Shown here: positions 1-8,707 of the stretch, piece after piece
Numbering within the stretch: position 1 is the first letter of the stretch
How the letters are laid out: the number at the start of each line of letters is the position of its first letter
DNA from: Aestuariibacter sp.
GTDB taxonomy: Bacteria > Pseudomonadota > Gammaproteobacteria > Enterobacterales > Alteromonadaceae
Direction of reading: 5' to 3'
Length of the DNA stretch: 64,000 nucleotides
Assembly (NCBI GenBank): GCA_017794925.1
Contig: CP051238.1
Coordinates: 3,675,328-3,739,327 of the forward strand
The notes under the pieces: model-generated
Told to the model about the DNA's origin: nothing
Databases searched by the model: none
What the model saw: the letters and a program-made list of their open reading frames with translations, nothing else
Program-made: the position numbers and the translations under genes

Positions 1-159
1 ATAGCGGATGCGGCCTTGTATGAATCCAAAAACCGCAGTCGGGACACCTGGACGGGTATCACAGCCATAAAAGAACACGCGTCAGAAGAGACACTTGCGT
101 TGATTCAACAGCAGCCATCCCGGGTATTTGATTTCGCCGAAACCGTAATTCGCCCTTAA
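1..159 (+). CDS. C-terminal end of a GGDEF-type (diguanylate cyclase) protein, truncated by window edge
   Basis: The first 52 codons read in frame 1 to a TAA at 157-159. The start of the fragment, ADAALYESKNRSRDTW, has the form of the last helix of GGDEF domains (ADxALYxAKxxGRN). The fold therefore suggests cyclic-di-GMP synthesis or a degenerate relative. The GG(D/E)EF signature itself lies outside the window, so activity cannot be judged. About 30 residues follow the GGDEF end, with no recognisable domain. Confidence 0.6.
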   Translation: MADAALYESKNRSRDTWTGITAIKEHASEETLALIQQQPSRVFDFAETVIRP

Positions 160-225
160 CCAAAAACACGCGCCCTCCGAATCACATGTATACTAATCAA
201 TTACAGCAGCGATACTGATAATCCC

Positions 226-747
226 ATGTCAAAGCCACTTAGCTACTTATCCCATTACCCTCAGCACCTGCAGGATCAAATTCAACAAATGCTCGATGCA
301 AATCAGTTAGGTGACTGGCTGCGGTCCCGTTACCGGGGCGTGCACAACGTGAATAACGATAAAGAGTTACGTGACTACGCCCTTTACATAAAAAATCAGT
401 ACATGAAAAAAACACAGCCGCTGAGCAAAGTTGTGTACGACAATAAAATTCACGTTGTTAACCATGCATTGGGATTGCATTCCTATGTATCCAGAGTGCA
501 AGGCGGTAAACTAAAAAGTAAGAATGAACTGCGAGTAAGTGATTTATTCAAAAACACGCCCGAACCATTTTTAAATATGATTGTGGTTCACGAACTGGCG
601 CATTTAAAAGAAAAAGATCACAACAAAGCGTTTTATCAGTTATGCAAACATATGCTGCCTGACTACCACCAAATTGAATTCGACGTGCGGGTATACCTGA
701 CCGAACTCGACCACAGTGGTTACGTATTTACCCCACCTTCAGCTTAG
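226..747 (+). CDS. YgjP-type (DUF45) zinc metallopeptidase family protein
   Basis: A 173-residue cytosolic protein with the zinc-protease signature HELAH at residues 122-126 and a third likely ligand in DHNKAF (H132), the pattern of the YgjP/DUF45 (WLM-like) family. The C-terminal half is therefore the catalytic core; the first 60 residues are a helical lead-in. Members are usually uncharacterised, and some act in DNA-protein crosslink or ubiquitin-like processing, so a precise substrate is unknown. It starts with ATG, has no signal peptide, and is followed after 8 bp by the UPF0231 gene, suggesting cotranscription. Confidence 0.8.
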   Translation: MSKPLSYLSHYPQHLQDQIQQMLDANQLGDWLRSRYRGVHNVNNDKELRDYALYIKNQYMKKTQPLSKVVYDNKIHVVNHALGLHSYVSRVQGGKLKSKNELRVSDLFKNTPEPFLNMIVVHELAHLKEKDHNKAFYQLCKHMLPDYHQIEFDVRVYLTELDHSGYVFTPPSA

Positions 748-755
748 GTTTAACC

Positions 756-1103
756 ATGGACTTTGATTTTATCACCGACGTAACCGGCCAGCCTTTGGCC
801 AAGTGCGATATAGAAACCGAAGCTTTCGGAGATTGGCTGAGCCATGACATTGGCACGGATAAAGCCGCTATCTCAGCCTTGCTAAACATGCTTCAACAAC
901 TGTTGGACCGGCAAATTATCGACTATGAGTACACCGGAAAGATATACCACATCCAAATAACGGAAGACGAAGTAGATTTGTTTTTAAATAACAGTGAACT
1001 GTCTCATAGCGAGTTTGAAGACGATACCTTTGACGGCCCGGTTGCCGGCTGCGGATTGGTGGAATTCAAACATTTGCTGGAAAGCTGGTTATCTTTCATT
1101 TGA
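756..1103 (+). CDS. UPF0231 (YacL-like) protein
   Basis: A 115-residue, strongly acidic protein. Its opening MDFDFITDVTGQPLAK and the pattern of a D/E-rich middle followed by a short amphipathic end resemble E. coli YacL (UPF0231), which begins MDYEFLRDITG. The function of that family is unknown. It lies 8 bp after the metallopeptidase gene on the same strand. Length matches the family (about 120). No transmembrane segment or signal is visible. Confidence 0.7.
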   Translation: MDFDFITDVTGQPLAKCDIETEAFGDWLSHDIGTDKAAISALLNMLQQLLDRQIIDYEYTGKIYHIQITEDEVDLFLNNSELSHSEFEDDTFDGPVAGCGLVEFKHLLESWLSFI

Positions 1104-1167
1104 TAACCGGCATTATCATCGCAAATAAAGTAAACTAGCGGCAATTTAGCGTCAAAGGACAGCAAAC

Positions 1168-2169
1168 GTGGCATTACAATGGTTTCCGGGGCATATGCAC
1201 AAAGCCCTGAAAGAAATAAAAGAGTCTGTCAGTAAGGTTGATATTCTTATTGAAGTACTCGATGCACGCATACCCTATTCCAGTGAAAACCCGGAAATTG
1301 CAAAAATTCGGGGCGAAACACCGTGCCTTAAAATTCTCAATAAATTTGACCTGGCCGACCCGGAGTTAACCGCACACTGGCAGGCTCACCTGGAAAGTGA
1401 GCGCGGAGTAACTACCATTACTACCACCAGCGATAACCCAGCAGCCAGTCGTCAAATTATGTCGATGGTGCGCGAGATTTGTGCCAGTAAAGAAGCGTCT
1501 GCAAAATCCATCAACGCCATGATCACGGGTATCCCTAACGTTGGAAAATCAACGTTAATTAATATCCTCGCCGAGCGAATTATTGCCAAAACCGGGAACG
1601 AACCGGCGGTAACAAAAAGCCAGCAGCGCATTAATTTAGGCAGTGGTATTGTTTTGTTCGACACGCCCGGTGTGCTCTGGCCAAAGCTGGAAAACCCCAA
1701 TTCTATTTATCGTCTGGCCGCATCAGGCGCGGTAAAAAATACCGCCATGGAATTCGACGACGTGGGTTTTTACGCTGCGGATTATTTAATTAAAGCGTAC
1801 CCCGAGTTGATGCAGGAACGCTTTAAGCTTGACGAGCTCCCACCGACAGAACTGGAATTTCTCGAAGCCGCCGCAAAGAAACGCGGCGCGATCATGAGCG
1901 GTGGCCGGGTAAATCTGCATAAAATTTGTGAAATCCTGCTCACTGAATTGCAAGCCGGTAAATTGGGGCGCATCACGCTTGAAACGCCTGAAATGATCAC
2001 CGAAGAAAAAATCGAAATGGAAAAAGTGGCCGCTAAAAAAGCGGCGGATAAAGCCAAACGCAAAGAGCGTTTTAAACAGGGTTCATTAACCCCGGACAAA
2101 AAAGACCGCAAAGAAAAGCGCGAACAAAAGCGCCAAGAACAAAGCCAGCGCATGAAAAAACGCCGTTAG
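1168..2169 (+). CDS. rbgA: RbgA/YlqF-type ribosome biogenesis GTPase
   Basis: A 333-residue circularly permuted GTPase. The start MALQWFPGHMHKALKEI is the hallmark of YlqF/RbgA proteins. G4 (NKFD, residues 58-61) precedes G1 (GIPNVGKS, 121-128) and G3 (DTPG, 165-168), the permuted order. In characterised members the protein acts in late assembly of the large ribosomal subunit. The last 60 residues are a Lys/Arg-rich tail likely to contact rRNA. An AAAGGA ribosome-binding site precedes the GTG/ATG region of the start. The gene ends upstream of a very strong hairpin at 2176-2217. Confidence 0.9.
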   Translation: MALQWFPGHMHKALKEIKESVSKVDILIEVLDARIPYSSENPEIAKIRGETPCLKILNKFDLADPELTAHWQAHLESERGVTTITTTSDNPAASRQIMSMVREICASKEASAKSINAMITGIPNVGKSTLINILAERIIAKTGNEPAVTKSQQRINLGSGIVLFDTPGVLWPKLENPNSIYRLAASGAVKNTAMEFDDVGFYAADYLIKAYPELMQERFKLDELPPTELEFLEAAAKKRGAIMSGGRVNLHKICEILLTELQAGKLGRITLETPEMITEEKIEMEKVAAKKAADKAKRKERFKQGSLTPDKKDRKEKREQKRQEQSQRMKKRR

Positions 2170-2175
2170 TTATTT

Positions 2176-2217
2176 CCGCTATCCCCGATATTTGCTGTGC
2201 AAATTCGGGGATAGCGG
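2176..2217. terminator. 42-nt near-perfect hairpin between convergent genes
   Basis: Arms of 13 bp (CCGCTATCCCCGA and its complement) continue, after a single bulged T, into ATTTGC-TGT-GCAAAT. The total is 19 bp of stem with a 3-nt loop. It sits between the ends of the rbgA and FAD-oxidoreductase genes and could end transcription or protect 3' ends on both strands. There is no U-run on either side, so it is not a textbook intrinsic terminator. Confidence 0.6.
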
Positions 2218-2231
2218 AGCTGGCGAATAAT

Positions 2232-3851
2232 TTACTTCGCAGCCACCAATGCCAGCGCAACCGCCTCCGCCACGCGAATACCGTCGATACCGGCAGACAG
2301 AATACCGCCAGCATAACCCGCGCCCTCACCTGCCGGATACAATCCTGACACGTTCACGCTTTCATAATCACCGGTTCGCTTAATACAAATAGGCGACGAC
2401 GTGCGGGTTTCAACCCCTGTTAGCATACCATCGGCCTTGGCAAACCCTTTGATCTGGCGGTCGAACGCCGGGATCGCTTCGCGAATGGCTTCAGTTACAA
2501 ATTCAGGCACTACCTTGCTCAAATCGGTAAGCGTAATGCCCGGTGTGTACGACGGGGTAACTTCACCCAGTGCCTGACTGGGTTTACCTGCCAGAAAATC
2601 ACCAATTAACTGCGCCGGTGCGTTGTAGTTTTCACCACCAGCGCGATAAGCAGCCTCTTCCAGTCGGCGCTGTAACTCAATACCGGCAAGTGGGTGGTCC
2701 GGGTAGTCTTTTTCCGGGGTAATTCCCACCACAATCGCACTGTTGGCATTGCGTTCATGACGTGAATACTGACTCATGCCATTGGTCACCACGCGGCCAG
2801 GCTCAGATGCAGCGGCAACCACAGTGCCCCCCGGACACATACAGAAGCTGTATACCGAACGGCCGTTCTTACAATGATGAACCAACTTATAATCGGCTGC
2901 GCCTAAAATGGGGTTACCTGCATTGTCCCCAAAGCGACACGCATCAATCATGCTCTGTTCGTGCTCAATCCGAAACCCAATCGAAAACGGCTTGGGTTCA
3001 ATATATACACCCTGTTCGTGCAGCGCAGTAAAGGTATCCCGCGCGCTGTGCCCGATTGCCAGCACCACAAAGCGGCTTGCCAGATAGTCACCGTTAGAAA
3101 GATGCAGGCCTTTGATTTGATTGCCGTTGTCGGTTGCTTCCAGATCCAGCTTTTCAACCTTGGTACTAAAGCGAATCTCACCGCCCAGCTCAATAATCTG
3201 CGCACGCATTTTTTCCACCATATTCACCAGTTTAAAGGTACCAATATGGGGTTTACTTACATATTCGATTTCCGCAGGCGCGCCCGCCGCCACAAACTCG
3301 TGCAGCACCTTGCGGCCATAATGTTTGCGGTCTTTTACCTGGCTATACAGTTTGCCGTCAGAAAAGGTACCTGCACCGCCTTCACCAAACTGCACGTTCG
3401 ACTCAGGGTTTAACGGTTGCTTACGCCAGAAACCAAAGGTGTCTTTGGTGCGTTCTCTTACTGCTTTACCGCGTTCCAGCACAATGGGTTTAAATCCCAT
3501 TTGCGCCAAAATTAACGCAGCAAACAAACCACACGGCCCAAGCCCCACCACGACTGGGCGTTCGGTTAAGTTTTCTGGTGCCGTTGCCACAAACTTATAT
3601 TGCATATCCGGCGTTGGGCGAACATGGGTTTGCTTTTTAAACTTCTCGAGCAGGCTGTCTTCGTTACTAACGTCAACGTCCAATGTGTAAATTAACTGAA
3701 TATCTTTGTTGTTACGCGCATCGTAACCACGCTTAAATACGTTAATGGCATTCAGCTGGTCGGCATCTATGCCAAGCGTTGCCAGTACGGCTTTTTCAAG
3801 CGCTTGTTCATCGTGGTTAAGGGGTAATTTGATGTCCGTTAATCGCAACAT
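2232..3851 (-). CDS. FAD-dependent oxidoreductase (uncharacterised COG2509-type flavoprotein)
   Basis: A 539-residue protein with an about 95-residue N-terminal domain followed by a dinucleotide-binding Rossmann motif (VVGLGPCGLFAA, GxGxxG at 103-108). A second glycine-rich flavin motif near the C terminus (GLYPAGEGAGYAGGILSAG) places the FAD pyrophosphate. This layout matches a widespread family of unknown-substrate flavoproteins annotated as NAD(P)/FAD-dependent oxidoreductases. The Cys in the GPCG motif and the SFCMCPGG segment in the middle could be redox-active, which is inference. It is cytosolic and read convergently to rbgA. Confidence 0.8.
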   Translation of the reverse strand: MLRLTDIKLPLNHDEQALEKAVLATLGIDADQLNAINVFKRGYDARNNKDIQLIYTLDVDVSNEDSLLEKFKKQTHVRPTPDMQYKFVATAPENLTERPVVVGLGPCGLFAALILAQMGFKPIVLERGKAVRERTKDTFGFWRKQPLNPESNVQFGEGGAGTFSDGKLYSQVKDRKHYGRKVLHEFVAAGAPAEIEYVSKPHIGTFKLVNMVEKMRAQIIELGGEIRFSTKVEKLDLEATDNGNQIKGLHLSNGDYLASRFVVLAIGHSARDTFTALHEQGVYIEPKPFSIGFRIEHEQSMIDACRFGDNAGNPILGAADYKLVHHCKNGRSVYSFCMCPGGTVVAAASEPGRVVTNGMSQYSRHERNANSAIVVGITPEKDYPDHPLAGIELQRRLEEAAYRAGGENYNAPAQLIGDFLAGKPSQALGEVTPSYTPGITLTDLSKVVPEFVTEAIREAIPAFDRQIKGFAKADGMLTGVETRTSSPICIKRTGDYESVNVSGLYPAGEGAGYAGGILSAGIDGIRVAEAVALALVAAK

Positions 3852-4035
3852 GGGGGCAGGTACTCTGGTTAATGCCGGACGGCCTCTCCGTCAGGGCAAC
3901 GCATTTTAAATCAGATCCAGAAAGATAGGTAGCTGAAGGCGCAAAATAGCAGTGATTCGCGTAATTCCACTTGTCTTTTGAGCTTGCTAATTTACACTTA
4001 GCGCCTGTTCAACCCGGATATCACATAAATCGCCA

Positions 4036-4359
4036 ATGACCTTTGTAGTAACCGACAATTGCATAAAATGTAAATACACGGATTGTGTTGCGGTGTGCCC
4101 CGTAGACGCTTTTTTTGAAGGGCCAAATTTTCTGGCCATCGATCCGGCTATTTGTATTGATTGTGCGTTGTGTGTACCCGAGTGCCCGGCCGAAGCGATT
4201 TTTCAGGATACGGCCTTACCGCCCGGGCAGGAAGACTATCTGGCAATCAATGCAGAACTGTCGCAGCAATGGCCAAACATTACCGAATTAAAGCCTGCGC
4301 CGGCAGACGCCGATGAATGGAACGGTGTGCCCGACAAGCTGCCGTTGTTGGAAAAGTAG
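4036..4359 (+). CDS. fdxA: FdxA-type 7Fe-8S ferredoxin
   Basis: A 107-residue ferredoxin. Cysteines at 9, 12, 17 and 21 (the last followed by Pro) and at 40, 43, 46 and 50 form the two-cluster pattern of FdxA, one [3Fe-4S] and one [4Fe-4S]. The about 50-residue C-terminal extension is also typical of FdxA. It acts as a low-potential electron carrier in the cytosol; the partner is not evident here. It is divergent from the flavoprotein gene across a 184-bp gap and convergent with rlmE. Confidence 0.9.
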   Translation: MTFVVTDNCIKCKYTDCVAVCPVDAFFEGPNFLAIDPAICIDCALCVPECPAEAIFQDTALPPGQEDYLAINAELSQQWPNITELKPAPADADEWNGVPDKLPLLEK

Positions 4360-4387
4360 CCCCAGCCATTAGCGGCAAAAAGAACAA

Positions 4388-5008
4388 TTAGCCTTTAAAG
4401 CCTTTGGCAACCAAATACACTTCACGAGAGCGAGGACGCGACGCTGCAGGTTTACGTACAATGACCTTGTTGAACGAACTGCGCACATCTTTAACGTATT
4501 CATCGTAACCTACGCCCTGAAACACCTTGGCGCAAAAGCTACCGCCCGGTTTTAATACATTGCGCGCCATATCAAGGGCCAGTTCCACCAAATACATAGA
4601 TGCATACTGATCGGTTGTGTTTACACCGCTCATGTTGGGTGCCATGTCTGACACCACTGTGTCTACCTGGTCTTCACCCAGGGTTTGCAGGATCTGGTCG
4701 TACACGGCTTCATCGGTAAAATCGCCCTGAATAAAATCCACACCGACTATACCGCTCATCGGCAGAATATCAGACGCGATCACTCGTCCGCTGTCGCCAA
4801 CAATCGGCGCTACGATTTGTGACCAGCCACCCGGTGCAGACCCCAAATCCATAACCACACTCCCTGCGCGGAACAGATTGTCTTTCTCGTTAATTTCAAT
4901 CAGCTTGTAGCTGGCCCGCGAACGATATCCATCTACCTGTGCTTTTTTCACGTAGATATCGTTAACGTGTTCGTCCATCCATTTTTTGCTGGTTTTCGAT
5001 TTTGCCAT
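4388..5008 (-). CDS. rlmE: 23S rRNA (uridine-2'-O-)-methyltransferase RlmE (RrmJ/FtsJ)
   Basis: A 206-residue SAM methyltransferase. Motif I is VVMDLGSAPGGWSQ (51-64), and the 2'-O-methyltransferase catalytic tetrad K-D-K-E is present as K35, D121, K161 and E196. In E. coli RlmE methylates U2552 of 23S rRNA on the 50S subunit; length (209 in E. coli) and motif order agree. The basic N terminus (MAKSKTSKKW) is usual for the family. It is transcribed divergently from the TrmH-family gene, so two RNA methyltransferase genes share a promoter region. Confidence 0.95.
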   Translation of the reverse strand: MAKSKTSKKWMDEHVNDIYVKKAQVDGYRSRASYKLIEINEKDNLFRAGSVVMDLGSAPGGWSQIVAPIVGDSGRVIASDILPMSGIVGVDFIQGDFTDEAVYDQILQTLGEDQVDTVVSDMAPNMSGVNTTDQYASMYLVELALDMARNVLKPGGSFCAKVFQGVGYDEYVKDVRSSFNKVIVRKPAASRPRSREVYLVAKGFKG

Positions 5009-5160
5009 TCTAATGCGCTGCGTTGAGAGTTCCGATGAGGGCGCTATTGTAATGGCTTAAGGCCGATTTGCAAAACCTCAACCACCTGGCGAGATACCAA
5101 TTGCGCCGCCAAACCGGTACAATTCGCGCTTTATTAACGCCAACAGTTCAGAATTCGCCC

Positions 5161-5907
5161 ATGAAACTCGACGATGTTAAAAAACTGCATCAAAAAAAAT
5201 ACCGCACGCAATTTGGTCACTATTTAGTTGAAGGCGAACATTTAATTCTTGAGCTGTTGAAAGCCCATTCAAGTGCCGAAGAACAGCAGGCGATAACACT
5301 CTATGTAACCGAACAATTTGAGCAGTGGGCACACGAGCTGGCCAGCGCGTTTACCATCTCGGTGGTGACGCAAAAGCAAATGAGCCAACTTAGTGACACC
5401 AAAACCCCGCAAGGGCTGATTGCCTGCGTGCCATTGCCCTCCAAACAAACCGTTGAGCCGCTCGCCGCAGGTGAGCGCTGTGTTTACCTACATGAAGTAC
5501 AGGACCCCGGCAATTTGGGCACCATTTTGCGCACGCTGGCCTGGTTCGGTAACTTTCGGTTATTGCTGAGTCCTAACAGCGTAGACCCGTTCAATTCCAA
5601 AGTAGTGCGCGCGAGCATGGGCGCTATCTTCCACACGCCTGTAGAACTGGACGTAACCCTGGAATCACTGTCGGAACGATTTAAACAGTTCGCGTACTTA
5701 GACTTAAACGGCGAAGCTATCAACTCACCTAGCTTCGGCAACTTCGAATGTTATTTGTTTGGCAACGAAGCCCGCGGCGTACCAACCGAAGCGCTTCACA
5801 GCTTTAATGCCGTGCCGTTTACCATTGCCGGAAGTGGCAAAATTGATTCATTGAATCTGGCGTCTGCCGTAGGGATCAGTGTTTATCAGTTGGCGTCGTT
5901 GAAGTAA
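5161..5907 (+). CDS. TrmH/SpoU-family RNA 2'-O-methyltransferase
   Basis: A SPOUT-class protein of 248 residues from the ATG at 5161. The upstream TTG at 5068 would add 31 unconserved residues overlapping the promoter region, so it is not preferred. The N-terminal substrate-binding domain is followed by the three SPOUT motifs: LHEVQDPGNLGTILRT (motif 1, Asn and Arg), LFGNEARGVP (motif 2) and SLNLASAVGISVY (motif 3, trefoil knot). It is predicted to methylate a ribose in rRNA or tRNA; the target cannot be told from sequence. Confidence 0.85.
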   Translation: MKLDDVKKLHQKKYRTQFGHYLVEGEHLILELLKAHSSAEEQQAITLYVTEQFEQWAHELASAFTISVVTQKQMSQLSDTKTPQGLIACVPLPSKQTVEPLAAGERCVYLHEVQDPGNLGTILRTLAWFGNFRLLLSPNSVDPFNSKVVRASMGAIFHTPVELDVTLESLSERFKQFAYLDLNGEAINSPSFGNFECYLFGNEARGVPTEALHSFNAVPFTIAGSGKIDSLNLASAVGISVYQLASLK

Positions 5908-5923
5908 TTTTTAAGGAATGTCA

Positions 5924-5955
5924 GGAACATAAGCCAATAAATTGGCTTATGTTCC
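5924..5955. terminator. Bidirectional hairpin terminator
   Basis: Perfect 15-bp arms (GGAACATAAGCCAAT and its complement) with a 2-nt loop sit between the convergent TrmH-family and flavin-reductase genes. They are followed by CAATTTTG on the plus strand and by an A/T-rich run on the minus strand. Confidence 0.8.
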
Positions 5956-5973
5956 CAATTTTGTTAACGAAGG

Positions 5974-6447
5974 TTAAGCAACCATTTCGTCAATCTTGCG
6001 GTATTTACCCGCATAGAACAACAAAGGATTTTCTTGCTGACCTTCCTGAATGTCCTGAACTTCAGCAATAAACAAGTTGTGATCACCTGCTTTATGGATA
6101 TCAACTGTTTTAGCGACAATGTGGGCCAGACTGCCTTTAACAATTGGCGTACCATTTTGATCGGTGAAAGGCACCTGTAAGCTGGAGTCCGGACGGCCAC
6201 CAAAATGATTACTGATATCGAGTTGTGCTTCAGCCAGCAAATTCACAGCATAGCAATCGCCTAACTTTACATATTCGTTGAATTTCGACTCAACACGTAC
6301 CGAGATCAAAATCAAAGCAGGGTCGAGAGAAACCGACATAAATGCATTAGCCGTCATACCCGCAGGGGTTTCATTGGCCTTATAAGATACTACCGTCACA
6401 CCGGTCGCAAATAAGCCCATCATAGAACGTAAAAATTTAGGATCCAT
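5974..6447 (-). CDS. Flavin reductase component of a two-component monooxygenase (HpaC/HsaB-like)
   Basis: The ATG at 6447 is chosen over an upstream TTG because a GAGG ribosome-binding site sits 7 nt before it; this gives 157 residues. The sequence has the flavin-reductase-like split-barrel pattern, with FATGVTVVS near the start, GMTANAFMSVSLDPALI (flavin-contacting segment), and NLLAEAQLDISNHFGG. Such proteins reduce FMN/FAD with NAD(P)H and hand it to an oxygenase partner. The partner is the adjacent upstream monooxygenase gene 35 bp away on the same strand. Confidence 0.85.
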   Translation of the reverse strand: MDPKFLRSMMGLFATGVTVVSYKANETPAGMTANAFMSVSLDPALILISVRVESKFNEYVKLGDCYAVNLLAEAQLDISNHFGGRPDSSLQVPFTDQNGTPIVKGSLAHIVAKTVDIHKAGDHNLFIAEVQDIQEGQQENPLLFYAGKYRKIDEMVA

Positions 6448-6482
6448 TTTATTTCCTCGCAAGATAAAGCTATCAAACCCGG

Positions 6483-7706
6483 TTAGACCAACGGACTCAA
6501 TGTATTTTCGACACCTAAAAGTGTTTTACCGTACAGTTCATAACCAACGGTAGACATCGCTACGGCATGGCGTGCAGCGGCATTCGAATCACGCCATATT
6601 TTTTGCATAGGGCTGAATTCTGCAAAACTGCCTGCACCATGTGCAGTCATCAGTGTGTCAATTGCTTCTTTTACATTGTCGAGAATTGCGCCAGTTTGCG
6701 CTCGAACTTTTGCACGATCGGCTAATTCCATGTGCTCCCCACGAGACGCAAAGTCATCCAGCATCTTGGCGGAAAAGTCAGAAAGGAGATGTGCTGTATC
6801 AATTTTTAGTGCGGCTTTTGCTACTTCAGTTTGAACAACGACGGATTCTGTCTGATTACCGAGTAATGTATAGGCAATACCTCGTTGCGGCGCTTTGTCT
6901 ATGCAAAATTTCAAGGCTGCACGTGCCAGCCCCAGCTGCGCACCGGATAAAACCAACGCAAAAACAGGTGCAATAGCCGCCAGCTCACCCGGTGCACATG
7001 AAGAGCCCGATACGCTTGCATTGACGGCAGCGGGAACATTGAGCAAGCGACGCTCAGGAACAAATACATCTTCAACGACAATACAATTACTGCCTGATGC
7101 GCGCATACCTGAAGTAAACCAGGTATCATCAATTCGGTAATCTGATTTTGGAATCAATGCAGCGTACTGACCAACCGGCGCGCCTGTTTCATCGGTTTCC
7201 AGCACCCCAACCATTACCCAGTCTGCATGCAGACTGCCACTCGCCGAGTACCACTTGCCCGAAACACGCAAGCCGCCTTCAACACGTTTAACATCTGGTG
7301 ATGTGGCTAATACGCCGGCAACAAGGGCATCAGGGTTTTCACCATAAACCTCTTCCTGAACATCATCCGGATACCACCTGACGCAAAAAGAGCATACATT
7401 CAATAACGCGGCTACCCACGCTGTTCCACCACAAGCTTCAGCCAATGCAGCCGTAACCGCCATATGTGCTTCCACTGTTCCTTCATAGCCTCCAAATTTT
7501 TCTGGCACCATCAGGCGTAGCAAGCCTGCGTCTCGCATAGCCTGGATGACAGGCTCAGATACACGTCGGTTTTGTTCAGCTTCTTTTACAAACTCTGCAA
7601 CCGTCGGCTGCAAATCAAACGCTTTTTGTACTAGCTCGGCTAGTACTGAGTCTTTTGCGCTAAAACCTAGTTTTTGATGTTTATCCTGAAGAATCAGTGA
7701 AGTCAT
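6483..7706 (-). CDS. Flavin-dependent monooxygenase, oxygenase component (acyl-CoA-dehydrogenase fold, HsaA-like)
   Basis: A 407-residue group D flavin monooxygenase. It shows the acyl-CoA dehydrogenase fold: helical N terminus, middle beta domain with GKWYSASGSLHADWV, and C-terminal four-helix bundle. It resembles HsaA / p-hydroxyphenylacetate hydroxylase C2 oxygenases, which ortho-hydroxylate phenols using reduced flavin from a separate reductase. The catalytic base expected of acyl-CoA dehydrogenases is not assumed. It is cotranscribed with the flavin reductase and downstream of TGAC-N6-GTCA palindromes matching those at the tetR gene. The substrate is unknown, probably a phenol produced by the neighbouring amidohydrolase. 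Confidence 0.85.
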   Translation of the reverse strand: MTSLILQDKHQKLGFSAKDSVLAELVQKAFDLQPTVAEFVKEAEQNRRVSEPVIQAMRDAGLLRLMVPEKFGGYEGTVEAHMAVTAALAEACGGTAWVAALLNVCSFCVRWYPDDVQEEVYGENPDALVAGVLATSPDVKRVEGGLRVSGKWYSASGSLHADWVMVGVLETDETGAPVGQYAALIPKSDYRIDDTWFTSGMRASGSNCIVVEDVFVPERRLLNVPAAVNASVSGSSCAPGELAAIAPVFALVLSGAQLGLARAALKFCIDKAPQRGIAYTLLGNQTESVVVQTEVAKAALKIDTAHLLSDFSAKMLDDFASRGEHMELADRAKVRAQTGAILDNVKEAIDTLMTAHGAGSFAEFSPMQKIWRDSNAAARHAVAMSTVGYELYGKTLLGVENTLSPLV

Positions 7707-7786
7707 AAATATTGCCTCTTCTGTTGTAGGGACGAGGACTGCTGAAACGAAAAACGGTGTTACAGCGTTAATTGAACGCCTCGCTT

Positions 7787-7808
7787 AAAATGACAATATC
7801 GTCATTTT
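7787..7808. promoter_or_regulatory. Candidate TetR operator upstream of the monooxygenase operon
   Basis: A palindrome with 8-bp arms (AAAATGAC ... GTCATTTT) around AATATC. Its 14-bp core TGACAATATCGTCA is the exact reverse complement of a site at 8765-8778 near the tetR gene. A second site, TTGAC-N6-GTCAA, overlaps at 7807-7822. Placement upstream of the monooxygenase start (7706) fits repression of that operon by the TetR protein. This is inferred from sequence only. Confidence 0.65.
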
Positions 7809-7822
7809 GACGTTTGTGTCAA
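7807..7822. promoter_or_regulatory. Second TGAC-N6-GTCA palindrome (tandem TetR site)
   Basis: TTGAC-N6-GTCAA immediately follows the 7787-7808 palindrome and has the same half-site and spacing. It suggests cooperative or paired TetR binding in the monooxygenase promoter. Confidence 0.5.
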
Positions 7823-7927
7823 TTATTTTTGTAAATTTATCGTTAATTCGTATTCTCAAGGACCTCAATACATATTGGATTCATCACTAACATGGCTATT
7901 AAGATTTCTGGCAAACTGGCATAAAAA

Positions 7928-7945
7928 AAGCGCCTGTTCGGCGCT
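7928..7945. terminator. Terminator of the tetR gene
   Basis: AGCGCC-tgttc-GGCGCT is flanked by an A-run on the left and TTTT on the right, so it can end transcription in both directions. It lies just after the tetR stop codon (minus strand) and before the monooxygenase promoter. Confidence 0.75.
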
Positions 7946-7968
7946 CTTTTAGGAATATTGGACCCGTC

Positions 7969-8673
7969 TTAAAAGTATTGTTCTATCTGTGAGTCAGAGG
8001 TTTGTTGAATCCAGACCGGTAATGAATTTACTTCTGAATTTCGTAGCCACTCTGCTAAATACGTTTCGCCAAACGCCATTGAATCCTCAATCTGAGAGTC
8101 GCTCACCTGCAACGCTTTCAAAGCAAAACGACATGTTTGCTCAATATAGGAGAGTGGATCGTCAATGTCTTCCAGCAATGCCTGTATCGCACTGGCTACC
8201 CCGCCCAACATAAAATCAGATGCTACACGGAGGTTTTCAAATGCCATAAGCTTCTGTTCCTTGGCATCTTTCAGATCTTTTGACATGAGAATAGCGACCA
8301 TTACTTTTTGAGACCATACATCAGGTAATTTAACAAAGGATGCCCACCTACGGTCCAGACAAGCCCGGATTAAAAACATTCTGGTACCAACAGCAAAACG
8401 ATCAGTAGGACACGCAATGGGCTCATAAATGGGCAATAGCTCATTGACCATTTGTTCGTTTAATGTTTCGCCTATTGCTGATTTAACTTCATCCATCGAC
8501 TGAAAATAATTATAAAACGTCCCACGGGCCACCCCCGCTTCTTTGATCACATCGTCAATGACTGCTGCCATACCTTTATGCTCTTCCGACAACACAACCA
8601 TTGCAGCATCCACCAATTTTTTGCGCATGGCGATTCGACGTCGCTCGCCTGTTTTCGTTCTGTGGTCAGTCAC
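7969..8673 (-). CDS. TetR/AcrR-family transcriptional regulator
   Basis: The GTG at 8673 is preferred because AAGGAG lies 6 nt upstream; the longer reading from 8721 would place the operator inside the coding region. The 234-residue protein has an N-terminal TetR helix-turn-helix (AAVIDDVIKEAGVARGTFYNYF) and a large helical ligand-binding domain. It likely represses the flanking catabolic genes, the monooxygenase/reductase operon and the divergent amidohydrolase operon. Both promoters carry TGAC-N6-GTCA palindromes. The effector is presumably the pathway substrate or an intermediate. Confidence 0.85.
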   Translation of the reverse strand: MTDHRTKTGERRRIAMRKKLVDAAMVVLSEEHKGMAAVIDDVIKEAGVARGTFYNYFQSMDEVKSAIGETLNEQMVNELLPIYEPIACPTDRFAVGTRMFLIRACLDRRWASFVKLPDVWSQKVMVAILMSKDLKDAKEQKLMAFENLRVASDFMLGGVASAIQALLEDIDDPLSYIEQTCRFALKALQVSDSQIEDSMAFGETYLAEWLRNSEVNSLPVWIQQTSDSQIEQYF

Positions 8674-8707
8674 TACATTCTCCTTGATAAGCCAAACAGA
8701 TATTAAC

